DNA from: Neobacillus massiliamazoniensis | GTDB taxonomy: Bacteria; Bacillota; Bacilli; Bacillales; Cytobacillaceae | Assembly (NCBI RefSeq): GCF_001048695.1 | Contig: NZ_CVRB01000003.1 | Span: 496,001-560,000 of the forward strand | DNA length: 64,000 bases | Direction: 5' to 3' | In this document: in pieces, positions 1 to 8,348 of the stretch | Position numbering within the stretch: the first letter of the stretch is position 1 | Layout of the letters: the number at the start of each line of letters is the position of its first letter | Position numbers and translations under genes: made by a program | The notes under the pieces: generated by a model | What the model saw: only the letters and a program-made list of their open reading frames with translations | The model's database searches: none | What the model was told of the DNA's origin: nothing

Positions 1-80
1 CCAAAATTAGTGAAGGAAGCATTGTCAAGTGTATTTATTTTAAAACCGAGAAGATTAACTGCCATTGGTGCAATGATCAA
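1..80 (-). CDS. GerPA/GerPF-like small spore protein, partial at window edge
   Basis: The reverse strand opens with TTG at 80-78, preceded by a strong GGAGGG site, and runs off the left edge after about 26 codons. The visible start (IIAPMAVNLLGFKINTLDNA) followed by a Ser-Phe-Thr-Asn-Phe-Gly stretch resembles the N-terminus of GerPA/GerPF-type spore germination proteins, where a short beta-strand leads to an In-x-(5-7)-h-x-F-G pattern. Those proteins help germinants cross the spore coat. Its start overlaps the stop of the upstream gene (TTGA), the sign of translational coupling. Only the first quarter or so is visible, so the family call is tentative. Confidence 0.45.
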   Translation of the reverse strand, partial: MIIAPMAVNLLGFKINTLDNASFTNF

Positions 81-337
81 CTTAATCCCTCCTTAGCATT
101 TATTATGTTATATAGTTTGGTTGAAGTGCTATCATGAATTTCATTGTCATCTAGTGTAATGCCGATAGGGATAATAGTAGTAGTGCAATCCGCGAGTTGC
201 TGACCAAAGGCCTGATTTTTTTTGGCAGAGACATGTACTCCTACTTTCATCGTAGAACCAACAAAAACTGAACTCATTTGGTCAGGACAATTGATTTTTA
301 ACGTGGCAATATTAACCTTTGTAGGGATAAAAAACAA
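77..337 (-). CDS. small protein, possibly GerP-related
   Basis: This 86-codon gene starts at TTG 337 with an AAGGGG site 8 nt upstream, and its TGA overlaps the TTG of the next gene. It has no signal peptide or membrane segment. The pattern of short hydrophobic beta-like stretches (VNIATLKIN, SSVFVGSTMKVGVHV) and the coupling to a GerPA/GerPF-like gene suggest a small spore-associated protein. I do not recognise the family with certainty. The overlapping start/stop and good ribosome site make it a real gene rather than a chance frame. Confidence 0.5.
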   Translation of the reverse strand: MFFIPTKVNIATLKINCPDQMSSVFVGSTMKVGVHVSAKKNQAFGQQLADCTTTIIPIGITLDDNEIHDSTSTKLYNIINAKEGLS

Positions 338-531
338 TTTTCATTCCCCTTTCTTCCAACATTCCGAAAAATTATATTTTATAGTGTATTCAAGAGTGTT
401 CGCTCTAAGACCATATTTTCAATAATGCTAACATGTCCTGCGGTTTTTCTTGCGTATCTGGGCATAAGTCTATGCTCTTTTCAATCTGCAACATAGTCTA
501 GACTGTAATCTAGAAAAAGGAGTGTATACAA

Positions 532-1350
532 ATGACGAACACAAGAATGTTACCGATGGCTGGCATGGGCGGTATGGGTGGATTCCCTGGTATGGGAGGA
601 ATGGGCGGCATGGGAGGAATGGGCGGATTCCCTGGCATGGGAGGAATGGGCGGATTCCCTGGCATGGGAGGCATGGGTGGATTCCCTGGTATGGGCGGTA
701 TGGGTGGATTCCCTGGTATGGGCGGTATGGGCGGATTCCCTGGCATGGGAATGGGCGGCATGGGCGGATTCCCTGGCATGGGAATGGGAGGAATGGGCGG
801 ATTCCCTGGCATGGGAGGAATGGGAGGAATGGGCGGATTCCCTGGCATGGGAGGAATGGGCGGCATGGGTGGCGTTCCTGGTATGGGAGGAATGGGCGGC
901 ATGAGCGGTGTTCCTGGCATGGGAGGAATGGGAGGAATGGGCGGATTCCCTGGCATGGGAGGAATGGGAGGAATGGGCGGTGTTCCTGGCATGGGAGGAA
1001 TGGGCGGCATGGGTGGCGTTCCTGGCATGGGAGGAATGGGCGGCATGGGCGGTGTTCCTGGCATGGGAGGAATGGGCGGCATGGGCGGTGTTCCTGGCAT
1101 GGGAGGAATGGGCGGCATGAGTGGTGCTCCTAGCCCGGTAAGCGTTCCTTTATCCGGTACCATAGGAAGATTTCCAGATTATGCTGGAAGTGGATACACC
1201 GTATATGGAGGTTATCCAAAATATAGCTCATCTCTAGGTCATAGTGGATACGGTAGTACAGGAGGACATGGAAATGGAGAATTTAATAGTACGACTGGAT
1301 ATTCAGGAAATGGCGGACATGGAGTTATGGGCGGATACTCAAGCTGCTGA
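532..1350 (+). CDS. Gly/Met-rich tandem-repeat protein, possible spore-coat component
   Basis: The gene encodes 272 residues from ATG 532, with an AAAAAGGAG site 9 nt upstream. Residues about 8-200 are almost only Gly and Met, with a Phe-Pro or Val-Pro step every 9 or 12 residues (PGMGGMGGF and PGMGGMGGMGGV units). Residues about 200-272 change to a Gly/Ser/Tyr/His-rich tail with a C-terminal Cys. No signal peptide or enzyme motif is present. A CATAGTCTA at 492-500 matches the sigma-K -10 pattern CATANNNTA, although no clear -35 is seen, and gerP-like genes lie opposite. A late-sporulation coat or crust protein is therefore inferred. Met clusters could also bind metal or scavenge oxidants. 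All frames through the repeat are open because of the composition, so this frame is chosen by its ribosome site. Confidence 0.7.
   Translation: MTNTRMLPMAGMGGMGGFPGMGGMGGMGGMGGFPGMGGMGGFPGMGGMGGFPGMGGMGGFPGMGGMGGFPGMGMGGMGGFPGMGMGGMGGFPGMGGMGGMGGFPGMGGMGGMGGVPGMGGMGGMSGVPGMGGMGGMGGFPGMGGMGGMGGVPGMGGMGGMGGVPGMGGMGGMGGVPGMGGMGGMGGVPGMGGMGGMSGAPSPVSVPLSGTIGRFPDYAGSGYTVYGGYPKYSSSLGHSGYGSTGGHGNGEFNSTTGYSGNGGHGVMGGYSSC
546..1125 (+). repeat. 27/36-bp coding tandem repeats
   Basis: Interleaved 27-bp (GMGGMGGFP) and 36-bp (GMGGMGGMGGVP) units built from GGCATGGGAGGAATGGGCGG make up most of the Gly/Met gene. Neighbouring units are close to identical at DNA level, which suggests recent expansion by slippage or unequal exchange. 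Confidence 0.85.
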
Positions 1351-1582
1351 GGATAAAGAAGCATGGGAGGTTTCCATGAATCGTATTATTTTTTAGAACA
1401 ATTTTGGAATTGAAAAATTAAGCAATGTAAATTTTGTGTTTTTTAGAATTTTTACAAAAAAAGAAAGTGGTGTTAAACCACTTTTAAAAAAGGAAAACTT
1501 TATGGGTTAATATAGAATATGATTTAGCTTGTACGTGGATGTAGTGAACATGTCCATTTTTAAAAATTTTTTTACTCCTGGC

Positions 1583-2260
1583 TTAACCAATTTTTTTAAC
1601 CAGTTCGATCGAGTTATTTTTTGGTGAATTAACGAGGGACGAAACTTCATAAGCATCCATTAAAGCCTCATCCAATGGTTGTAAACATTGGTTTAGATAT
1701 GCTGAATCTGTTAATGCTGGGTCCAACCAGATTTTCTCATCGCTTTGCTTTAAAATACAAGGCATTCTATCATGAATATTTTTCATCAGTTCATTTGGCT
1801 CAGTGGTAATAACAGCACAAGAGTAAATTGATCTTCCTTCAGGTGATTTCCAGCTCTCCCAAATGCCTGCCATTGCAAACAAATCATCTGTCTTTAGTTT
1901 AATTCGCATGGGAGTTTTGCTTTGATTTTCGTGACGTTTCCATTCATAAAAGCTATCCGCGATGATTAAACATCGTTTCTTCTTAAAGGCATTTCGGAAA
2001 CTTGGCTTCTCGGTTAGAGTTTCAGCTCTGGCATTAATCAGTTTATTGCCAATCGTCGGATCTTTAGCCCATTGGGGAATTAATCCCCATTTTAAAAACC
2101 CCATCCGGTTTGATTTACCGTCATTAATGACTGCTAAAACGGACTGTGATGGGGCAATATTGTAGCTCGGGGAATACAGCTCTTCCTCGAGAAAGGATTC
2201 AACCATAAAACGGTCGATGATTTCCTCAATGGAAGCCGTTAATGTAAATCGTCCACACAT
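1583..2260 (-). CDS. yedK: SRAP/HMCES family abasic-site protein (YedK-like)
   Basis: SRAP proteins form a thiazolidine crosslink to abasic sites in single-stranded DNA through the amino group and thiol of Cys2, shielding the lesion. The sequence shows MCGRFTL at the N-terminus (Cys2), INARAET with the conserved Asn, SFYEWK with the catalytic Glu, and HDRMP with the active-site His. Its length of 225 residues is normal for the family. I place the start at ATG 2260 and not at the GTG three codons upstream, because Cys must be residue 2 and an AGGTG site lies 6 nt before this ATG. It is a single gene with no obvious operon partners. Confidence 0.93.
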   Translation of the reverse strand: MCGRFTLTASIEEIIDRFMVESFLEEELYSPSYNIAPSQSVLAVINDGKSNRMGFLKWGLIPQWAKDPTIGNKLINARAETLTEKPSFRNAFKKKRCLIIADSFYEWKRHENQSKTPMRIKLKTDDLFAMAGIWESWKSPEGRSIYSCAVITTEPNELMKNIHDRMPCILKQSDEKIWLDPALTDSAYLNQCLQPLDEALMDAYEVSSLVNSPKNNSIELVKKIG

Positions 2261-2524
2261 CGTCCTCACCTCATTATTTTAATAGGTTCATTATAACAAA
2301 CAAAATAATTGTTAGTATTGATGATATGCATTAAAAGCGGAAGAATCGGGTTTTACAAAAATATTATTCGTAATCTGATCAGTAAAAAGAGTGAGTTAGC
2401 CAGTCACATAAATAGCTTCAAGGTGATTGGAATAGCGAAGTGAGTTTACATAACAATATTATGTTATCGGAACATCATGATTTTATATAAATGACATTAA
2501 TGATTCCTATTTTTAATTTTCAAA

Positions 2525-2870
2525 TATGACGACAAAAGCCCTCATTGGTGACAAAACTGAGTATAAAAGAAGGGAGAATGACATCAAGAGCCCTCATTAA
2601 CGTCAAAATTGGGAGCAAGAGAGGAAAAAATAACGTTAATAAGCCTTATTTACTTCAAAACTGGGTTCAAAAGAAGAAAAAATGATGTTAATAGCCCTCA
2701 TTAACGTCAAAACTGGGTTCAAGAGAGGAAAAAATGACGTTAATAGCCCTTATAAACATCAAAACTGGGTTCAAAAGAAGAAAAAATGACGTTAATAGCC
2801 CTCATTAACGTCAAAACTGGGTTCAAAGAAGAAAAAATGATGTTAATAGCTCTCATTTTTAACAAACCCC
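2525..2870. repeat. seven tandem ~52-bp repeats, each with a hairpin
   Basis: AGCCCTCATT-like cores recur at 2537, 2589, 2642, 2693, 2745, 2797 and 2848, so the period is 51-53 bp. In the best copies GACGTTAAT and ATTAACGTC flank AGCCCTC as a perfect 9-bp inverted repeat, followed by AAAACTGGGTTCAA and a purine-rich tract. No open frame runs across the block, and the rest of the 2261-3141 interval also lacks a gene. Confidence 0.85.
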
Positions 2871-3141
2871 GAAGTCTTAGCAATGAACCCAAAATTTCTC
2901 AAATAATACCGAAAATATAAGCAAATGAACCTTTCTTTCATACAAATCATATTTTTTGCTTGTAAGTTCCTTTTAGAGTAAAAATAGGGGATTAAATTGA
3001 GCGAAATAGTTAAGCAAGTGCTAAAACCAAAAATAGTGCGTTTTAGCCAAATATTCAACAAGAAGCTAAAAAGGTCTTAGTAAAAAATAACTAAAAGAAT
3101 ATGGCTATAGAACTACTTTTACACTTTACTCCTTTAATTTG

Positions 3142-3280
3142 TTGAAAGAAAATTCCGAAAATGATACTATATAATTGTTTAAATTCTTCTGAGTTTAGAC
3201 CTCCTAAAATGAGGGTATAGTTCTAGACCACTAGCCCTCCTTGAACCTTTGATCCCCATTCAAAGGTTCTTTTTTATTTT
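3142..3280 (+). promoter_or_regulatory. promoter plus ~100-nt leader ending in a terminator
   Basis: TTGAAA at 3142-3147 and TACTAT at 3165-3170 are 17 bp apart, a plausible sigma-A promoter. About 75 nt downstream, GAACCTTTGA (3243-3252) and TCAAAGGTTC (3260-3269) form a hairpin followed by a T-run. The terminator precedes the acetyltransferase by about 80 nt, so the product is either a short RNA or an attenuated leader. A second possible pairing, GAGGG with CCCTC, lies inside the leader. Confidence 0.45.
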
Positions 3281-3357
3281 TCCAGAGCAATTGAGGTTTT
3301 GATCAAACATTCTGTTAAAATGGATAATACAATTTATGAACTCAGGAGGACTGGTCG

Positions 3358-3909
3358 GTGAAATTTAATACCATTAATAAATGGGATGAAGAAACATGGA
3401 GTAAGGTCAAATCCATCTATCAGCAAGCATTTGCTGAAAAAGGAGGCAAACCTGAAAAAATTATACGGAATATGTTTCGTAAACAAATTTGTTTTTTACA
3501 TACGCTTGAAGAGGAAGGACAAGTTCTGGCAATGGCATTAACAGGGAGATTAAAAGGATATCAGTCTTTACTAATCGATTATTTAGCAGTAAATGAAAGT
3601 CAAAGAGGAGAAGGAATTGGACATAAAATGCTTGAAGAGATCAAAACCTGGGCAAACAAAGAGGGCGATTTTAAGGGCTTGGTCATTGAAGTAGAAGCTG
3701 ATAAAACTCCTGAGAATCTTGCTCGAATAGATTTTTGGAAAAGCTGTGGTTTTTCTTTAACAGAATATATTCATCATTATATTTGGGTGCCAGAACCTTA
3801 TCGAGCTATGTATTTAAAGCTGCAGCCAGAGGCAACTTTATCGGAAAGTGGAGAGGAATTGTTTGCATTTATTGGGGATTTTCATAAAGAGTCTTATCAG
3901 GGATCATAA
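3358..3909 (+). CDS. GNAT family N-acetyltransferase
   Basis: This 183-residue protein starts at GTG 3358, about 7 nt after CAGGAGGA. The central part has the GNAT acetyl-CoA site: a beta-strand (LLIDYLAVNES) leads to the QRGEGIGHKML motif A loop, followed by an alpha-helix. The C-terminal part (IDFWKSCGF) matches the usual motif B region. GNAT proteins transfer an acyl group from acyl-CoA to amines; the substrate cannot be read from the sequence. It sits alone behind a leader with a terminator hairpin, which suggests transcript-level control. Confidence 0.85.
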   Translation: MKFNTINKWDEETWSKVKSIYQQAFAEKGGKPEKIIRNMFRKQICFLHTLEEEGQVLAMALTGRLKGYQSLLIDYLAVNESQRGEGIGHKMLEEIKTWANKEGDFKGLVIEVEADKTPENLARIDFWKSCGFSLTEYIHHYIWVPEPYRAMYLKLQPEATLSESGEELFAFIGDFHKESYQGS

Positions 3910-3937
3910 TAGAAATTTAATTGTAGGGGTACAGCCA

Positions 3938-3950
3938 CATGCCCATCAAG
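3938..3950 (+). repeat. IS4/IS231-type terminal repeat core, left
   Basis: CATGCCCATCAAG resembles the terminal inverted repeats of IS231/IS4-type elements. Its exact reverse complement lies at 6381-6393, and a 12/13 match lies at 48821-48833. It sits 128 bp beyond the transposase stop, as expected for an element end. Confidence 0.6.
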
Positions 3951-4077
3951 TTAACAGTACCGGAAAAATAAATGTAATAAAATGGAGTTTTTTCGCCCTA
4001 AACTTTCGGCATTCAACCTGATTATTTGACAGATTCAAATAAGCCTTCCAGGCTTTATTTTTAAAAATTTCATTATT

Positions 4078-5517
4078 CTATGCTACTGCACGAGATTTCT
4101 GAGGACACTCATATACCACACCCAGGATATCAAATACCGTTTTCTTCTTATACCGATGGGATTTCCGACCATTTTTCTCAATCATCTGTAAGATTTGCTG
4201 GAGAACCTGGACAATGTCTTCTATATTCTCGTTTAATGCATCATGAAGGGCACCTAAATAAGTTTTCAAGATGGCCATCGTTTTTAACTCACTTACTTCC
4301 CTTTTCTTTTTCCGAAGAAGAATTTCACGCATCTGAAACATCAAAGAGGAAGTGAGGAATAACGCAATCAATTTTCCATATAAATGACACTCAAATCGTT
4401 CGATTTTAACGGGTTTGATTCAATCGATATGAAAAAAAGACTTCCATGTCTTGAAAAGGATCTCAATTTGCCAACGCAATGAATACAAGGGATAAATATG
4501 CTCTTTGTCGACGTATTCCTTAGGGATATTTGTGATATAGACATTGATACCACTTAATCGTTTGGTTCGTTCTTTATAGGTAATTCCTTTTTTCTTTTCA
4601 TTTTTAGCACGAATCGCTAGCCGTTCTTCTGTTTGCTCCTGGGTTAATTTGTAGATCAGTAAGCGTGGAACCAACTTTTTTTCACGTCCGAGATAGACCT
4701 CATAGATTTCCATCACTTCGCCAGATTTAAGTTGGTTCATGATGGCCTCTAAATCGATTTCTGTATATACAGAATCTTTTTTTACTTTTCCGTTTTTAAA
4801 CCGTTCTACCTGTTCATTCTTTTGGAATACGCGAACGTTTATTTTTAAACGTGAAATATAATAAGCACTACGTTGTTCGATTTGTTCAAAATCCTCTAAA
4901 CAGAAGTAACCTAAATCTCGAATACACAGGTCATGTTTTTCCACCGTTTTCGCTAATTTGGCACCATATAAACCATCACTCGTGCTTCCACTTCCGACGT
5001 CTACAAGCAAAAACTCTCCGGTTTTGAGATCATATTCTAATTGAATTTTCATTTCTGCTGTATGCGCACTTCCTCCTGACCCGGGATAACGATCCGCATA
5101 GGCATCAGGAAGTTGAAAAACAGTGGCATCCAAAATCCGAATCCGATTGAAATAGCAGTCGAGATCCCATGGAATAGGCAAAAAGGAAGCTAATTGTTCA
5201 CGGAAAAGACTGGTAAAAAGCGTTCGGAGAAAAGTGACTCCTGATTTATGAAACCGTTGATTGAGCCCTTCGGCACTTATCGAAACCTTTCTTGCTGCAT
5301 CAAGTTGACTACATAAGGATGTCAGGGATTGAGTAGAGAGGTCATGGTCTAAAAAAGTACATAACGAAACGAAATCTTGTGCCGTCAGCTTACTTTTACG
5401 CTGGACGAACCCGGTTTGCCTGGCTAATACTTCGAGTTGAGTAGGGGAAAAGTGATGGTGTAATTCTTTACCGATTAAGTCCATTTCTTCTTGAAGGGAT
5501 AGTGAGACGCCTACCAT
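4078..5517 (-). pseudogene. IS231-like (IS4 family) transposase split by one in-frame TGA
   Basis: The reading frame from 5517 to 4078 spans 479 codons, the IS231 transposase size, but is broken by a single TGA at 4420-4422. The same frame continues on the other side, giving IKPVKIERFECHLYGK and the basic C-terminus, so there is no frameshift. The IS4 signature Y-(2)-R-(3)-E-(6)-K is intact in YSLRWQIEILFKTWK, just before the stop. Acidic DDE residues are plausible in RILDATVF and LLVDVGSGSTSDGLYG. A truncated 365-residue protein would lack the C-terminal about 113 residues. The element is most likely inactive unless the stop is read through. Confidence 0.88.
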
Positions 5518-5625
5518 AACAAACCATTCTTTCTATAAAACGGTAGATAATTAGAAAGGATAGCGCATTTTTTGAGTTTATCCTATAAAATAATAATAGA
5601 TTTGGGTTGCACCCCAGTATACAAA

Positions 5626-5661
5626 AGAAAAAACCAGTTTTATTAGACTGGTTTTTCTTCC
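5626..5661. terminator. bidirectional terminator hairpin
   Basis: AAAAACCAGT and ACTGGTTTTT pair with an 8-nt loop, with A/T runs on both sides. It lies just past the stop of the DinB-like gene on the reverse strand. Confidence 0.75.
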
Positions 5662-5682
5662 TATCTTAACACTTTGTTAAAT

Positions 5683-6153
5683 TCAATTTTTAACACTTAC
5701 ATGTTCAATTATACGCTTCATTGCTTGAATTTGCCCCGCATGAGCTGCTTCATGCATTAATGTTAAACCTGCAAGCTCTCCAACAGTCTTACACCCTAAG
5801 AATGGCGTATCCAAATCTTGATCTAGCTGTTCAGTAGGAATTTGCTTTAAACGAGTTAATTGATCTTTCAACTGTAAAATAAGCTGATCCATAGCAGGTA
5901 TATCCCCTGTCCAATCAGCTGGTTTTGTGCCGCTTCCAAACAATTCCATATAATTCGTAGGAAGGTGAGTTGTTACATGAGGGAAACCAAACATAGTTTG
6001 TTCAGTAATTGTTAAAATATGACCTGTATGCCAATGAATTGTGTTATTAAAACCATCTGGCTGCACATCAGTTTGCTCCTTAGAAATGGACTCTACAACT
6101 TTGTTGAAGTATTCTCTTGTCATTTCAAATTGCTTGAATACAAGTCGATCCAC
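5683..6153 (-). CDS. DinB family protein
   Basis: DinB/YfiT-type proteins are four-helix bundles with a metal site, mostly thiol-dependent transferases or proteins of unknown function. The sequence shows the expected histidine triad: one His in NTIHWHTGHIL near residue 45-50 and HEAAHAGQI near residue 129-133. I prefer GTG 6153 as the start, because GGGGAG lies 6 nt upstream and the family normally begins close to VFKQFEMTREYF. That gives 156 residues, a typical length. It lies between the broken transposase and a right-hand IS end, so it may have been trapped or carried by mobile DNA. Confidence 0.82.
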   Translation of the reverse strand: MDRLVFKQFEMTREYFNKVVESISKEQTDVQPDGFNNTIHWHTGHILTITEQTMFGFPHVTTHLPTNYMELFGSGTKPADWTGDIPAMDQLILQLKDQLTRLKQIPTEQLDQDLDTPFLGCKTVGELAGLTLMHEAAHAGQIQAMKRIIEHVSVKN

Positions 6154-6193
6154 CTTTTTCTCCCCTCTCATTAACAAAATCAACCATATTATA

Positions 6194-6393
6194 CCAGTAA
6201 AAATTAGAAAAGAAAATAGTTAAAACCATTTTTTATGTAAACTCGTTATTAACTGGGAGGAGGACTAGATCAACAATAGGTAAGGCAACCCTAACGGCTT
6301 AAGCCGAGTGTCAGCTATTTTCAATTATATTACAGAAAGAATAGTGTTTTTTTCGTTTTGGGGTTAATGATTTGTCTTAGCTTGATGGGCATG
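6194..6393 (-). mobile_element. IS4-type element end, relic
   Basis: CTTGATGGGCATG at 6381-6393 is the exact inverse of the repeat core at 3938-3950. The adjacent inner sequence, read on the reverse strand (CTAAG, then AACCCCAAAACG), has the look of an IS4/IS231 end. No transposase frame is attached. It may be the right end of a rearranged element that now brackets dinB, or a separate remnant. Confidence 0.5.
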
Positions 6394-6466
6394 GGTTACA
6401 GCTAACATTTTGTAATAATCCTACACTTAGAGATTCAAAATGAAAAAAGTCGATTTTCTCTACGCT

Positions 6467-6512
6467 AAGAATGAATCCCTCATCCATTCAAACCGATGAG
6501 GGATTCATTCTT
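6467..6512. terminator. strong bidirectional terminator
   Basis: AAGAATGAATCCCTCATC and its exact complement GATGAGGGATTCATTCTT form an 18-bp perfect stem with a 10-nt loop. It lies beyond the stop of the Tn3 transposase relic. Confidence 0.7.
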
Positions 6513-6571
6513 TAATTCGTTCTCAGTGGTCTGAGATTCGGTAAACTAATCGTTCGATCAAAGTTAAACTT

Positions 6572-7017
6572 TTATTCTCCTAAGAGATTAATGTGTTGCC
6601 ATCCTAGTAGAGAAAAGTGACTCAATAGATATTCCGGTAAAGGATTCGTCTGCATCACACACTGAGCTGCCTTGCTGAGATAAATCGTATTCCAGATAGT
6701 GATTGCATTGATTAAAATACTGAGTGCACTCGAGTTTTGAAGTTGAGCCATTAAAGTTTGTTCCCGTAATACCCCTCGTTTTCCAAAGAAAATGGCTCTA
6801 GCAAGTGAGTTTACCGACTATCCCTTGTTTAGGCCACGATGAATTCGACGCAGAAATGCTGGATCTGAAACATAATGGATGAGGAAAATGGTTCTCTCGA
6901 TTTTCCTCATTTCTTGTAAGGCTTTCGCAATTTCATTTTTTCGGCTATAGGAATCTAACTTTCCCATGATTAAAGCAGAAGGTACTACTCCTTCCCGGAA
7001 AACGGGCTCATGCAAAG
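6572..7017 (-). pseudogene. C-terminal relic of a Tn3-family transposase (TnpA)
   Basis: Read on the reverse strand, the frame gives LGKLDSYSRKNEIAKALQ, then RRIHRGLNKG, a TAG stop at 6820-6818, then SVNSLARAIFFGKRGVLREQ and LINAITIWNTIYLSKAAQ, ending at 6572. This is the C-terminal part of Tn3-type TnpA, whose conserved core reads RRI..QLNKGE..H.L.R.LFF and NA...WNT.YL. The first about 800 residues are absent and one in-frame stop interrupts the rest. No 38-bp Tn3 terminal repeat was recognised. The upstream break coincides with the start of the GC-richer segment. Confidence 0.85.
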
Positions 7018-7097
7018 TTTCTCATTCGTTCGTTTCCGATGTCACAAATCAGAGCCTTACATCGTTATATATGCAAAACGTAAAAAGGAGCTGAGGA

Positions 7098-8291
7098 ATG
7101 ATGAAAGACTTGACATGCATAATCATAGGAGGCGGCTATGCAGGGCTTGCCGCACTAAAAGCAATAAAGGAAAAGAACCGTGGCAATGCCAACGGACGGC
7201 GGATTCGGCTTGTTCTGTTCGACAAGCAGCCCGGTCATTTGCGCAAATTGAGGTTGTTCCGTCCGACCACTGTCGAGGAAGAGATTATGATTCCCTGGAA
7301 GGATTTGGTTTTAGAAGGATTCGAATTCGTGCAAGGTACGGTTACGTCCGTGAATAGTGTAGAAAAACGGATTCGATATATAGATACACAAGGAAATGAT
7401 GCCCGAATTCACTATGACTTTTTAGTAGTGGCTGTAGGAAGCATCGTTCGGGGACCAGATCCCGATCAGGGCGGCATCGCCTTGACCGACCAACAAGCCG
7501 CGGCAGACATCCGGGAGCGCTGGCGTGATAATATGCGGAAGGCTGCTGACGAGACAAACCCTGAGGAACGAAAGCGACTGATGACAATCGTGGTTGCTGG
7601 AGCGGGCATCAGTGGCATCGAGACGTCCGCAGATCTGGCAATCGCTATGCGGAAGGAAGCAGCGGTGCTAGGGCTGAATTCGTCTGATACCTCCATCTAT
7701 TTGCTGAATGCACAGGAACGACTGCTCCCGGAAGGGCCGGAGAAAGTTGGACGGAAGTTAGATCAGGCGCTCAACGAATGTGGAGTTACAATTCTACACA
7801 ATCGTAAGGCGCTGCGAGAGGAAGCAGGAGTGGTGACGTTGAGCAATGGCGATTGTCTTGCGGTTGGCCTATGTATATGGATGATTGGTCTGATACCGAA
7901 TCCGGTCCTTCGAGGTATGGGCTTGCCGCTTACTCCTGATGGCCAGGTACTGGTGGATGAATGTTATCGCGTCCAAGGAGCACCGGGCGTATACAGCATT
8001 GGCGACTGTACGAGAATCGTCGATCCGAGAACCGGCAAGGCGGATCGAATGACGTGCTTTGAAGCTGGAATGCAGGGGCTACGACTTGGGAAGATCGTGA
8101 TGGCCGATCTGGAGGACCGTCCCGCGCCGATTCACCAATCGCCCAAATCGAATATGGATTACTTCAACATCGGTCTGGGACAAAACGGTTTTTTTTGGAT
8201 ACGCAAATGGGGACTTGATATGGTCATAACAGGAAAGATTCCAGGGAAAATCAAGAAGCTGGTAGAGGATTACGCCAGTATGCTTCGATAG
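7098..8291 (+). CDS. NAD(P)/FAD-dependent oxidoreductase, NDH-2-like
   Basis: This 397-residue flavoprotein has the FAD-binding GxGxxG loop near the N-terminus (IIIGGGYAGLAALKAI), the NAD(P)H dinucleotide fold in the middle (VVAGAGISGIETSADLA) and the C-terminal FAD motif (GVYSIGDCTRI). This order fits type-II NADH dehydrogenases and AIF/FSP1-like enzymes, which transfer electrons from NAD(P)H to quinones or other acceptors. The start ATG 7098 has AAGGAG 7 nt upstream. The gene is followed after about 57 nt by a broken ECF sigma gene with a SnoaL-like tail. Such ECF41 factors usually neighbour an oxidoreductase, epimerase or carboxymuconolactone decarboxylase, so this is probably its target gene. 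GC content looks higher than in the flanks. Confidence 0.85.
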   Translation: MMKDLTCIIIGGGYAGLAALKAIKEKNRGNANGRRIRLVLFDKQPGHLRKLRLFRPTTVEEEIMIPWKDLVLEGFEFVQGTVTSVNSVEKRIRYIDTQGNDARIHYDFLVVAVGSIVRGPDPDQGGIALTDQQAAADIRERWRDNMRKAADETNPEERKRLMTIVVAGAGISGIETSADLAIAMRKEAAVLGLNSSDTSIYLLNAQERLLPEGPEKVGRKLDQALNECGVTILHNRKALREEAGVVTLSNGDCLAVGLCIWMIGLIPNPVLRGMGLPLTPDGQVLVDECYRVQGAPGVYSIGDCTRIVDPRTGKADRMTCFEAGMQGLRLGKIVMADLEDRPAPIHQSPKSNMDYFNIGLGQNGFFWIRKWGLDMVITGKIPGKIKKLVEDYASMLR

Positions 8292-8348
8292 AAACAAAGA
8301 GACCAAGATTACAAGATTTCTAACAGCCCGAAAAAGGAGAGATAGCGA

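Noticed and set aside
510..1163. Long Pro/Met-rich open frame opposite the Gly/Met gene, and two further plus-strand frames
   Set aside because: They arise from the repeat composition, which has few stop codons in any frame. None has a ribosome site as good as that at 532.
2525..2870. Possible CRISPR array
   Set aside because: The whole 52-bp unit repeats, with no unique spacers, and no cas gene is near.
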